Positions 24,980-33,369 of a stretch of 64,000 bases of DNA are shown here, one piece after another. The notes beneath the pieces were generated by a model that made no database searches, was not told the DNA's origin, and saw only the letters and a program-made list of their open reading frames with translations. The position numbers and the translations under genes were made by a program. The DNA is from Acidobacteriota bacterium (lineage in GTDB: Bacteria; Acidobacteriota; Terriglobia; Terriglobales; Acidobacteriaceae): contig JAFDVW010000018.1 in the NCBI GenBank assembly GCA_018268755.1, positions 183,096 through 247,095 on the forward strand, read 5' to 3'. Positions within the stretch are counted from its first letter, which is position 1; each line of letters starts with the position of its first letter.

Positions 24980-25426
24980 ATGACCGAACACCGGGTCTCC
25001 TATACGCTCGACTCAACGCTGGAGACGGTGGAGAGCGCCGAGCGCTCCGCCAGTGAACTTGCGACGGAGATCGGCTTTGACGAAGACCAGGTCATGCAGA
25101 TTTCCATGGCGGTGCGGGAGGCGGCGATCAATGCCGTCCTGCATGGTAATGCCTATGACCCCGGCAAGAAGGTTTCCCTGGATTTTGAAACCACGGCCCG
25201 GGACATGATCATCACCATTCGCGACCAGGGGCCGGGGCTCGATGTCAGCAAAATTCCCGATCCTCTGGCGCCAGAGAATCTGTTAAAGACATCCGGACGA
25301 GGGATCTTTCTGATCCGTTCGTTCATGGACGAAGTACATATTCACCCGTCCAAGACGGGCACAGAAATCAAACTTGTAAAGCACGTCGGCGGACCCCCCG
25401 CAGGCGGCAAGGAGGCTTCCCAGTGA
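24980..25426 (+). CDS. RsbW/SpoIIAB-like anti-sigma factor kinase
   Basis: 148 aa GHKL ATPase. N-box VREAAINAVLHGN (about 47-59), G1 DQGPGLD (about 83-89) and G2 with SGRGIFLIRSF (about 104-114) are present. Such proteins bind a sigma factor or phosphorylate a STAS antagonist. The antagonist gene overlaps by four bases (GTGA), so translation is coupled. No sigma factor or PP2C phosphatase gene adjoins. Confidence 0.87.
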   Translation: MTEHRVSYTLDSTLETVESAERSASELATEIGFDEDQVMQISMAVREAAINAVLHGNAYDPGKKVSLDFETTARDMIITIRDQGPGLDVSKIPDPLAPENLLKTSGRGIFLIRSFMDEVHIHPSKTGTEIKLVKHVGGPPAGGKEASQ

Positions 25427-25767
25427 GCATGAAGACCAGTACTCGTCAGGTGGACGGGGTCACCATCGTGGATTGCAGCGGCCGCATCACCTTGGGCGAG
25501 GGCAGCGTTGTATTGAAAGATACCGTGCGTGAATTGCTTTCCAAGGGCCAGAAGAAAATCCTTCTGAACCTCGGCGACGTGACCTACATCGACAGCTCGG
25601 GGATCGGCGAGCTGGTCAGCGCCTTCACCACCGTCCGCAACCAGGGTGGCGAGTTGAAGCTGCTGAACCTGACCAAGAAGGTCCATGACCTGCTGCAGAT
25701 CACCAAGCTGTACACCGTTTTCGACGTGAAAGACGACGAAACGGCGGCAGTGAAGTCCTTCAACTAG
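25423..25767 (+). CDS. STAS-domain anti-sigma factor antagonist (RsbV-like)
   Basis: 114 aa, one STAS domain. The phosphorylatable Ser is Ser58 in YIDSSGIGEL. GTG start overlapping the kinase stop; an ATG six bases further is possible. The kinase upstream probably phosphorylates it, and the dephosphorylated form would sequester the kinase. An intrinsic terminator follows. Confidence 0.9.
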   Translation: MSMKTSTRQVDGVTIVDCSGRITLGEGSVVLKDTVRELLSKGQKKILLNLGDVTYIDSSGIGELVSAFTTVRNQGGELKLLNLTKKVHDLLQITKLYTVFDVKDDETAAVKSFN

Positions 25768-25786
25768 CTTTTTCACATCGACAAGC

Positions 25787-25815
25787 GGGCCGGTCGCGAG
25801 CGACCGGCCCTTTTT
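25787..25815 (+). terminator. Intrinsic terminator after the RsbW/RsbV-like pair
   Basis: GGGCCGGTCG, loop CGAG, CGACCGGCCC: perfect 10-bp stem followed by TTTTT. Confidence 0.95.
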
Positions 25816-25920
25816 GTCTGTCCCGTCGCGCGCTTCCATTTTGGGAAAAGCGGCAATAATTTTATTCGCCCGCCCCACCTCTTTTCCGGCTTCCCACTAC
25901 AATGGGCCTGCGGTCGTGCT

Positions 25921-26469
25921 ATGCAGTGGCAAAGATTAATTTGTCGCGCCATTTTTTGCGCTTGCCTTGGATCCAGCTTGCCTTCCACCGGGGAGTGCAT
26001 TCCCTTTCCTGAGGCCCGGAACCATGTGGGCGAGACCCGGTGTGTGACCGGCAAAGTCTTCCGGGTGCAGCGCGGCAACCGCGGCGTGCACTATCTGGAT
26101 TTCTGCGAAGACTACCGGGTGTGCCCGTTTACCGTGGTGGTTTTTCCCCGTGATCTACGCCAGGTGGGAGACATCCGCCAGTTACAGGGACGCATGGTGG
26201 AGATTCACGGCGCCATCAAGCTCTATGACGGACGGGCGGAGATCGTGCTGCGCCTGTTCCAGCAACTAAGCGGAGAAGCCGCATCCATCCCCGCCCTGCC
26301 GAAAAATTACGACGTCGAGAAAAAGGGCCGCTACAATGCCGGCCGGTTCAGCTATGCCACGCCCAGCCACAGTTCCAACCGGAAGCGGCAGACGCCGACA
26401 CTGACCCAGGTCCCCAAAGATGCCGACGCTACGTTTTCTCCCTCTGAGGAAACTGGGCCGGACCGCTGA
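25921..26469 (+). CDS. Exported protein with OB-fold-like domain
   Basis: 182 aa. A short signal-peptide-like N terminus (to about 25, with Cys residues) precedes a beta-rich region at about 30-120. HVGETRCVTGKVFRV, VHYLDFCED and LQGRMVEIHGAI with YDGRAEIVL follow the strand order of OB-fold proteins seen in exported nucleic-acid-binding or BOF-like domains. The C-terminal 60 residues are polar and probably disordered. No function assigned. It converges with the glycosyltransferase gene six bases away. Confidence 0.65.
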   Translation: MQWQRLICRAIFCACLGSSLPSTGECIPFPEARNHVGETRCVTGKVFRVQRGNRGVHYLDFCEDYRVCPFTVVVFPRDLRQVGDIRQLQGRMVEIHGAIKLYDGRAEIVLRLFQQLSGEAASIPALPKNYDVEKKGRYNAGRFSYATPSHSSNRKRQTPTLTQVPKDADATFSPSEETGPDR

Positions 26470-26475
26470 CCCGGC

Positions 26476-27651
26476 CTAGACCAGGCCGTTGCGCAAATCT
26501 TCCAGCGGATAAAATGTCCCCCGCCAGGTCACGCCGCCCTGGCCCAGAGTCAGCGCGGTGGAACGCGCCATCGTGTACATAAAAAGGGTGGTGCTGATGG
26601 GATGCAACAGGAAGTAATACGCGGGCACCGCGGAACGCCACGACATACCCAGATAAATCAGAAACATGGACAACAGCGCGACGCCATAAGGCAGGCGTGC
26701 CCAGCCATGCGCCAGCCAGATCCCCAGAAAGGGCATCAGGTTGAGAAATCCCAGGGCCACGCAGGACAAAACCGCGCGCAGCCATTGGAAGGACATGATG
26801 GCGAAGAAATTTTTCGTCAGGTTGCGCACCACTCCCATGGCGCCGAAGGCCCAACGAATGGAAATCAGGTCTTCGCCGAAGACATTGCGCTGAGCGTGGC
26901 CGGCATTCTTCACCACTTTGCCCAGCTTCATATCGTCAAGCACTTCCATGCGCAGGGCTTTGTAGGTGCCGATTTCTTCATACACTCGCCGCCGCACCAT
27001 ATTGAACGCCCCCACTCCCATGTGGTCCTTAGTATCGGGATCGGCCACCTTCCAGGGCCGATGCCCGAAGACGAACAGGGTCTGGAAGAAGGCGATCATC
27101 ATCTTCTCTCCCGCGGTCTTCATGATCATGCGGGGAAACAACACCACATGGTCGGCCGGCTCAGCTTCAGCATAAGCCAGGGCCCGGCGCAAGGCGTCCG
27201 GCTTGAAGAGCACGTCGGCGTCGGTAAACAGCAGCCAGTCGCCCTTGGCTTGTTGCGCCGCCATCCACATGGCATGAGTCTTGCCCAGCCAGTGCGCGGG
27301 CAGATCGCGCACATGCAGCACTTTCAGGATGCCGTGCGCCGCAGGACTGGCAGAAACACGGTCCATGATTTCGCCGGTGCGGTCGGTGGAGCGGTCATTG
27401 ACGGCGATGACTTCATAGTTGTCGTAATCGAGGGCCAGCAGGCTGCGCAGTCCCTGGGCGATCGTCTCCTCCTCATTGCAGGCGGGGACAATCAGGGTGA
27501 CGGAAGGATTTCCTTGCGGCGTGGCCGGGCTTCGGTCCCACTCCGGCAAGGAAATGTCCGCAATCTTCGGCATGCCAAGCGCGGCCCCCACAATGCGGGA
27601 AAACCAAGCCAGGGCCAGGATGCTCCCGGCAATCCAATGGAAGTAACTCAT
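26476..27651 (-). CDS. Membrane-anchored GT2 glycosyltransferase (HpnB/CrtQ-like)
   Basis: 391 aa from the ATG at 27651, which overlaps the stop of the upstream MFS gene as ATGA. One N-terminal membrane helix, then a GT-A domain with TLIVPACNEEETI (about 49-61), DRSTDRTG, the DAD metal motif in LLFTDADVLF (about 141-150) and VLDDMKLG, followed by several C-terminal helices and the terminal TWRGTFYPLEDLR. This layout occurs in lipid-directed enzymes such as CrtQ and hopene-associated HpnB. The acceptor is not readable; hopanoid genes elsewhere in the window make a lipid acceptor plausible. Confidence 0.78.
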   Translation of the reverse strand: MSYFHWIAGSILALAWFSRIVGAALGMPKIADISLPEWDRSPATPQGNPSVTLIVPACNEEETIAQGLRSLLALDYDNYEVIAVNDRSTDRTGEIMDRVSASPAAHGILKVLHVRDLPAHWLGKTHAMWMAAQQAKGDWLLFTDADVLFKPDALRRALAYAEAEPADHVVLFPRMIMKTAGEKMMIAFFQTLFVFGHRPWKVADPDTKDHMGVGAFNMVRRRVYEEIGTYKALRMEVLDDMKLGKVVKNAGHAQRNVFGEDLISIRWAFGAMGVVRNLTKNFFAIMSFQWLRAVLSCVALGFLNLMPFLGIWLAHGWARLPYGVALLSMFLIYLGMSWRSAVPAYYFLLHPISTTLFMYTMARSTALTLGQGGVTWRGTFYPLEDLRNGLV

Positions 27652-28895
27652 TCGGGCTTGGCCCCCACCGCGACATCCGGAGGAGTCTGGAGAACGACGG
27701 GAGGCGCGAACTTCATTCCGTAAAAGAGTATGGCAGAAGAAATCACCATGGCAATGACCGGCAGGATGAAAGCGGATTGCAGCGACCACTTGTCGGCCAT
27801 ATATCCCATCATGGTGGGAGAAGGCACGTCGCCCAGAATATGGATGATGAAGATATTGGCGGCGATGGCGGTGGCGCGAATATGCGCGCCCACGGAATTA
27901 ATCAGGGCCGCATTCAGGGGCGAGGTATTCAGCAGAAGGAAAAAGGCGGCAATGCCGATGAATGGCAGCATCAGCGGGCCGCGCAGGAACAGCGCCACAA
28001 TCATGAAAGGCACGCCAATGGCCATGCTGGCCGCGGAAACCAGATAGTAGGAAGCGCGTGTGCGCGGCAGCAGATAGTCCCCCAGCCAGCCGCCCAGCAG
28101 CGAAGCCAGAATTCCGTCTCCCACCACGATCAGGCCAAAGGCAAAAGTGGCCGCCTCCAGAGAATATCCCCGTTCGCGCACCAGAAATGTGGGAATCCAC
28201 ACCTGCACCCCGCCCAAGGCGAAGGTCATGGCCGCCATGCCCAGAGTGGCCGTCCAGAATGCGGGGTTGCCCAGCAGCCCCAGAAACGTCCCGCGCTCGG
28301 GAGTTTCCGCCACCGAGTCAAATTGGCCGCGTTGCGGTTCGGGCAGCAACATCACTGCAAAGGCCAGGATAAAGCCCGGAATCGCCGCCACATAAAAGGG
28401 AAAGCGCCAGCCATATTCCGCCCCCAGCTTTCCTCCCAGCAGATACCCCAGCGCGGTGCCGACGGGGATCGCCAGATAGAACACGCCAAGAATGCGTCCC
28501 CGCTTGTTTTCCGAGAAAAGGTCGGCCACGAAAGTGGGCGCGATGGTGACGAAGGTGGCCTCGCCGATGCCCACGAGGGTGTGACGAATCAGCAGCTCGG
28601 TGTAGTTATGAGTGACCGCGGTCAGCAGGGTGAGGCCGCTCCAGAAAATTGCACCCAGCGCAATGATGAGCTTGCGGGAATAGCGGTCGGCCAGCGGCCC
28701 GGTAAAGGGCGCCGCCACCATGTAACAGGCGAAGAAGGCGCTGGTCAGATAACCGAGCTGGGAGTTGGAGAGATGAAACTCCGCCTGCACCAGCGGCTGC
28801 ACCGCAAACAGCACGGAGCGGTCCACATAGTTAAACAGGTTCAACGACGCCAGAACGATCAGCGCGGTGCGGGGATAGAGCTTGGCCTGGGTCAC
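27648..28895 (-). CDS. MFS transporter, Spinster-like
   Basis: 415 aa, twelve predicted helices, GTG start. The N-terminal NLFNYVDRSVLFAVQPLVQ and the loop 2-3 motif GPLADRYSRK resemble the Spinster branch of the major facilitator superfamily, which includes lipid and organic anion carriers. Translationally coupled to the glycosyltransferase (ATGA overlap), so the two may act on one product. Substrate unknown. Confidence 0.82.
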   Translation of the reverse strand: MTQAKLYPRTALIVLASLNLFNYVDRSVLFAVQPLVQAEFHLSNSQLGYLTSAFFACYMVAAPFTGPLADRYSRKLIIALGAIFWSGLTLLTAVTHNYTELLIRHTLVGIGEATFVTIAPTFVADLFSENKRGRILGVFYLAIPVGTALGYLLGGKLGAEYGWRFPFYVAAIPGFILAFAVMLLPEPQRGQFDSVAETPERGTFLGLLGNPAFWTATLGMAAMTFALGGVQVWIPTFLVRERGYSLEAATFAFGLIVVGDGILASLLGGWLGDYLLPRTRASYYLVSAASMAIGVPFMIVALFLRGPLMLPFIGIAAFFLLLNTSPLNAALINSVGAHIRATAIAANIFIIHILGDVPSPTMMGYMADKWSLQSAFILPVIAMVISSAILFYGMKFAPPVVLQTPPDVAVGAKPE

Positions 28896-29006
28896 TTTGC
28901 GAGCGAATATATCATGAGCACGGTGAAGCCATGTCTCGTGTCGCGCTTTGGGTTGTCAGGAAACGCAACAGCACAGAATGGCTTCGAGCGACTGCCGGCA
29001 TGGCCT

Positions 29007-29405
29007 TTACTTTTTCGGTCGCGGCCACTTGGCGATGACGGTAGTGGAGATGCCGCCACGGGGGCGGAAATCGCCCTTCACTTCGGCCCACACCGGCTTG
29101 GCCCAGCGCACCACGTCTTCCAGCACCTGGTTCACGATGTTTTCCTGAAAGATGCCCAGGTTGCGATAAGACTGCAAATACTCCTTGAGCGATTTCAGTT
29201 CCAGGCAATTGCGGTTGGGCATGTAGCGGATGATGAGGACGCCAAAATCCGGCAGTCCCGTCTTGGGGCAAACCGAGGTAAACTCGGGGTCGTCGATGAC
29301 AATTTCGTATCCCGGAAACTGATTGGGCCAGGTCTCGATCTCGGGGAACGCATGGTCGAGCCCCGCTTCCGCATGTTCCGTGGTGTAAGCCGGTTTCTTG
29401 GGCAT
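29007..29405 (-). CDS. queF: NADPH-dependent 7-cyano-7-deazaguanine reductase (YkvM-type)
   Basis: 132 aa, the short unimodular form. Reduces preQ0 to preQ1 in queuosine synthesis. Catalytic Cys46 in FTSVCPKTG, Asp53 in LPDF and the QueF motif ELKSLKEYLQSYRN (about 69-82) are present. No other queuosine gene adjoins, and I see no preQ1 riboswitch in its 145-base leader region. Confidence 0.94.
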   Translation of the reverse strand: MPKKPAYTTEHAEAGLDHAFPEIETWPNQFPGYEIVIDDPEFTSVCPKTGLPDFGVLIIRYMPNRNCLELKSLKEYLQSYRNLGIFQENIVNQVLEDVVRWAKPVWAEVKGDFRPRGGISTTVIAKWPRPKK

Positions 29406-29550
29406 TTTTCCTATTGTATCCAGTCCTGAAAAATCAGGGAAAAGAGCTCTCTCCCTGCATATTTGCCGGACGCGGCTGCATCTAAGGGATTAACCGCAGA
29501 AATACCGGCGGCCGTATACAGAATGATACAGTAGTTGCGATCTCTTGAAG

Positions 29551-30801
29551 ATGGCGACCAACGGGCAGAACAACGGATTTTTCACCCGCCACCGCTGGTG
29601 GGTATGGGCAGGCGGCATTGTCGCTGCGGTCATCGTGCTGGCGTCTTTTATGTCGCGGGACGACTCGGTCCCGGTGCGCGCCGCCACGGTCAGCCGCGGC
29701 ACCATTCGCAGTGTCATTTCCACCAACGGCAAGGTCGAGCCGCTGCAGAATTTTGAGGCGCATTCGCCCATCGGGACCACGGTCAAGAAGATCCTGGTGA
29801 AGGAAGGCCAGCACGTCAAAAAAGGCCAGCTCCTGGTGCAGCTGGATGACGGGCAAGCCCGCAGCCAGGCGGCGCGCGCGCTTTCGATGGTCCGGGCCGC
29901 GGATGTCGACGTGCGCTCTCTGCAGACCGGCGGTACCCAGGAAGAGGTCTACACGCTGGAGTCGCAGCTGGCCAAGGCGCGCACCGAGCGCGATGCCGCG
30001 CAGCGAAACCTCGATGCCCTGCGCCGCCTGCAAACCAGGGGAGCGGCCTCCAGCGGAGAAGTTCTAGCCGCGGAAGGCCAGCTGGCCCGCGCCGACGCGG
30101 ACGTAAAGCTTCTAGAGCAAAAACAGAAAGACCGCTACTCGCAGCCGGAGGCGGCCCGCGTCGAGGCGCAAAAAAGCGAAGCGCAGACCACCTACGCCGC
30201 TTCCCAGGAAATCCTCGGCCAGCTGAATATCCGCGCCCCCTTTGATGGCACCGTCTATTCCCTGCCTGTCCGTGAGGGAAATTACCTGAATCCCGGAGAC
30301 CTGGTCCTGCAGGAAGCCGACCTCTCCAAAGTGCTGGTGCGCGCCTTTGTGGACGAGCCCGACGTGGCGCGGCTGGCCCCGGGAGAAAAAATTGAGGTCA
30401 CCTGGGATGCCGTGCCCGGCCGCATCTGGGACGGCACCATTGGCAGCGTTCCTTCCACTTTAAAATTGCGCGGTGCGCGCAATATCGGCGAGACCACCTG
30501 CGTGGTCGACAATGCCGACTTCCGTTTGTTGCCCAATGTCAACGTGGGCGTCACCATCATTTCGGCCGAACATCACAACGTGCTGACCGTGCCCCGCGAA
30601 GCCATTCGCCAGGACGATAGCCAGCCGTACCTCTATCAAATCGTCAACGGACAGTTGCAGCGCCGCAACCTAAAGATTGTGATTGCGAATCTAACCCAGG
30701 TAGAAATCGGCGACGGGGTGACAGAAAAGTCGGTGGTGGCCTTGGCCTCTACCAACTCCAAACCTCTGCGCAATGGTCTGGCCGTGAGGGTGATGCAATA
30801 A
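29551..30801 (+). CDS. Efflux periplasmic adaptor (HlyD/MacA-like)
   Basis: 416 aa from the ATG at 29551 (a TTG six bases upstream is less likely). One N-terminal membrane helix (about 16-35), a split lipoyl/barrel-sandwich domain (IGTTVKKILVKEGQHVKKGQLLVQLD and later INIRAPFDGTV), a long coiled-coil hairpin between (about 105-220) and a beta-barrel with the C-terminal PREAIRQDD segment. Links an inner-membrane pump to a TolC channel. The next genes are a TPR protein (5 bases) and a TolC-like channel; no pump is encoded. Confidence 0.88.
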   Translation: MATNGQNNGFFTRHRWWVWAGGIVAAVIVLASFMSRDDSVPVRAATVSRGTIRSVISTNGKVEPLQNFEAHSPIGTTVKKILVKEGQHVKKGQLLVQLDDGQARSQAARALSMVRAADVDVRSLQTGGTQEEVYTLESQLAKARTERDAAQRNLDALRRLQTRGAASSGEVLAAEGQLARADADVKLLEQKQKDRYSQPEAARVEAQKSEAQTTYAASQEILGQLNIRAPFDGTVYSLPVREGNYLNPGDLVLQEADLSKVLVRAFVDEPDVARLAPGEKIEVTWDAVPGRIWDGTIGSVPSTLKLRGARNIGETTCVVDNADFRLLPNVNVGVTIISAEHHNVLTVPREAIRQDDSQPYLYQIVNGQLQRRNLKIVIANLTQVEIGDGVTEKSVVALASTNSKPLRNGLAVRVMQ

Positions 30802-30806
30802 ATCTT

Positions 30807-31769
30807 ATGGGAACGCGGCTTAAAATCCTGGCGCTGTGCGCCCTGCTGTTTCTTCCTTTCGCCCTGGCCGCGGCCGACGTCCGCACTCTCATCTCTCAGG
30901 GACATGCGGATGAAGCTATCAACACCCTGCAGGCGAGCCTCAATGGCAATTCCAAAGACGCCGAGTCTTACAATCTGCTGGGACGCGCCTATTTCTCCAT
31001 GCGTGACTGGGACCGCGCAATTGCCGCCGGCGAAAAGGCGGTGGCGCTCGCGCCCAACAACAGCCAGTATCATCTCTGGCTGGGACGCGCCTACGGCGAG
31101 AAAGCGGACGGGGCCAATTTCCTGAGCGCCGCCTCTCTGGCCGGAAAGCTGCGCAATGAATTTGAAACCGCGGTGAAGCTCGATCCCAACAACATTGACG
31201 CGCGTTCGGACCTGGCCGAATTTTATCTGGAGGCCCCCGGCATTGTGGGCGGGGGACGCGACAAAGCGGAAGCCCAGGCGGAGGCGCTGGACAAACTCGC
31301 TCCGGCCAAGGCCCACTGGGTCCGCGGCCGTATCGCTGAAAAGCGCAAAGACCTGACCGCGGCGGAAAAAGAATATCGCGCCGCCATCGAGGCCAGCCAC
31401 GGCGGGGCCCACGCCTGGTTCAACCTGGCGCTCTTTTACCGCCATCAGCAGCGCTGGGACGCCATGGAGGAAACCCTCTACCGCGCCGTGGCCGCTCCCA
31501 TGGATCGGCCGGAAGTGCTCATGGAATCCGGCGAGGTCCTGTTTCGCTCGGGGCGCAATTTCCCCGCAGCCATCGAATGGTTGCGCCGTTATCTGGCGAG
31601 CAGCAATATGGTGGAGGAAGCCCCGGCCTTCAAGGCCCACTACCTGCTGGGAAGCGTATTGGAAAAGCAGGGGGACAAGCCGGGCGCGGCCCAGGAGTAT
31701 CGCGCCGCACTGGCGCTGGCCAAAGACTACTCTCCAGCGAAAGAAGCGCTGAAGAAGATGGATCGCTAA
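30807..31769 (+). CDS. Exported TPR protein
   Basis: 320 aa. Signal peptide (about 1-21, KILALCALLFLPFALA), then TPR units through most of the chain (SYNLLGRAYFSMRDWDRAI at about 50-68, HLWLGRAYGEKADG, WFNLALFYRHQQRWDAME, AHYLLGSVLEKQGDKPGAA). Lies between adaptor and channel genes of an efflux set, so it may help assemble the complex, but no partner is proven. Confidence 0.8.
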   Translation: MGTRLKILALCALLFLPFALAAADVRTLISQGHADEAINTLQASLNGNSKDAESYNLLGRAYFSMRDWDRAIAAGEKAVALAPNNSQYHLWLGRAYGEKADGANFLSAASLAGKLRNEFETAVKLDPNNIDARSDLAEFYLEAPGIVGGGRDKAEAQAEALDKLAPAKAHWVRGRIAEKRKDLTAAEKEYRAAIEASHGGAHAWFNLALFYRHQQRWDAMEETLYRAVAAPMDRPEVLMESGEVLFRSGRNFPAAIEWLRRYLASSNMVEEAPAFKAHYLLGSVLEKQGDKPGAAQEYRAALALAKDYSPAKEALKKMDR

Positions 31770-31865
31770 GGAAGATCGCGAAATCTCCGGCGGGGATGCT
31801 ACGGCCCGTGCATGCTAAAAGTCGCTTTTCCCCATCCCTCCCGCAACTCCATGGAAGGTAAAGCA

Positions 31866-33167
31866 ATGAACTATCGCTGCTCTTCCCGTTTCTATTTCTT
31901 GCTCTGGCTGCTCAGCCTGACGGCCTCTGCCGTGCACGGCGAAACCGTGCCCCTCAAGCGCGCGGTGGAGCTCGCGCTCAGCCACGCCACGGCCGGCGCG
32001 GCCGCCGCCGCCGATGAGCAGCGTGCCTTCGCTTCCTACCGCGAGGCCCGCAACCAATATCTGCCGCAGCTGGTGGTGGGCTCCGGGCTGGGAGCATCAT
32101 GGGGCTTCCCCCTCAGCCTGGAAGGCTCGGCCCCATCGCTGCTCAACGTGAATAGCCAGTCGGCGTTGTTCAATCCCGCCTTGCGCGAATTCGTGCGCGC
32201 GGCGCGGACGGAATGGAGCGCCAGCAAACTGCAGAGCAAAGACCAGCGCAATCAGGTGATCCAGGACACCGTGCTGGCCTACGTGGAACTCGACAAGTGG
32301 CAGGCCCTGGTCGATCACCTGCAACAGGACGAAGTCGACGCCCGCAAAATGGAGGAGTTGGTGGACGCCCGCATCCAGGAAGGCGTGGACAGCAAGCTGG
32401 AGCAAAGCAAGGCCCGCCTGAACACGGCGCGGGCGCGCCTGCGCGTCGCCCAGGCCAAAGGCTCCATGGATGTACTGCGCACTCGGCTGGCGCAGCTCAC
32501 GGGCCTGCCGGCGGCTTCGTTTGAAACCAGCAAGGATTCCATCCCGGCCCTGCCGGAAATCCAGCAGAGCGACGATCTCTCCGCCAAAGCCGTGCAGAAC
32601 AGCCCAGTGGTGCAGGCGGCGGCCACCAAGGAACAGGCACAGATTTTCCGAGCCCGGGGCGAGCACCGCGCGCTGCTGCCTACGGTGGACTTCGCGGCCC
32701 AATATGCTCTGCTCTCCCGCTACAACAACTATGATGAGTTTTACAACGCCTTCCAGCGGCACAATGCCACGGTCGGCGTGGCCTTGCGCTTCCCCTTCCT
32801 GAATTTCTCGCAGCGGGCCCGTGCCCAAGCGGCTGACGCGCAAGTGGTGCGCGCGAAAAAAGACAGTGAAGCAGCCCAAAACCAGGTTTCGGAGGAAACC
32901 CTCCGCCTGCAGCGCTCGGTGGAACAACTGGCGGCGGCCCGCGAGGTGGCCGATCTGGAGAACCAGGTGGCGCAGGCCACGCTGGACACCGTCAAAGTGC
33001 AGATGGATTCCGGCAACTCTACGGTGCATGACCTGGGCAATGCGCGCCTGCAGGCCAATGAACGATTCACCACCTTACAGGACGCCGACTTCGAGCTGGA
33101 AAAGGCGCGCATTCTCCTGCTGCGGGCCACCGGGGAGCTGGAGGATTGGGCCGCCGGAAACCGCTAA
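31866..33167 (+). CDS. TolC-family outer membrane channel
   Basis: 433 aa from the ATG at 31866, with GGAAGG upstream and a signal peptide (about 1-25). Long helical coiled-coil stretches in two similar halves (about 45-200 and 250-420) and the ending NARLQANERFTTLQDADFELEKARI are typical of outer membrane efflux proteins. Third gene of the adaptor-TPR-channel set. Confidence 0.85.
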   Translation: MNYRCSSRFYFLLWLLSLTASAVHGETVPLKRAVELALSHATAGAAAAADEQRAFASYREARNQYLPQLVVGSGLGASWGFPLSLEGSAPSLLNVNSQSALFNPALREFVRAARTEWSASKLQSKDQRNQVIQDTVLAYVELDKWQALVDHLQQDEVDARKMEELVDARIQEGVDSKLEQSKARLNTARARLRVAQAKGSMDVLRTRLAQLTGLPAASFETSKDSIPALPEIQQSDDLSAKAVQNSPVVQAAATKEQAQIFRARGEHRALLPTVDFAAQYALLSRYNNYDEFYNAFQRHNATVGVALRFPFLNFSQRARAQAADAQVVRAKKDSEAAQNQVSEETLRLQRSVEQLAAAREVADLENQVAQATLDTVKVQMDSGNSTVHDLGNARLQANERFTTLQDADFELEKARILLLRATGELEDWAAGNR

Positions 33168-33302
33168 AAAGAGATGGAAACGCTCGACGTGGAATTACCC
33201 CCTTTCGTCCCCCGGAGAGCCCCGTTCCATGGCGGTTTGTTTACCGGCGGAGCTGAGGATAGTACATTGAAAACACAGACTTTAGCGGCCTTACATGCGG
33301 AA

Positions 33303-33342
33303 CCCCGGAATACACCCGCAAGGAGGGGAATTCGGGGTGGGA
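33303..33342 (+). other. Imperfect hairpin upstream of hpnJ
   Basis: ACCCCGGAAT and ATTCGGGGT can pair with one bulged G around a 20-base loop. It lies 28-67 bases before the hpnJ start; it may be a terminator remnant for the efflux genes or a leader structure. Confidence 0.35.
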
Positions 33343-33369
33343 AGTGATACCATAGATTTCAATCAACTT

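Noticed and set aside
27777..29429. 550-codon plus-strand open frame opposite the MFS carrier and queF
   Set aside because: Lies opposite two well-supported genes, crosses their gap and has low-complexity composition.
29406..29550. preQ1 riboswitch upstream of queF
   Set aside because: No short hairpin followed by the A-rich tail that defines the class on the minus strand.
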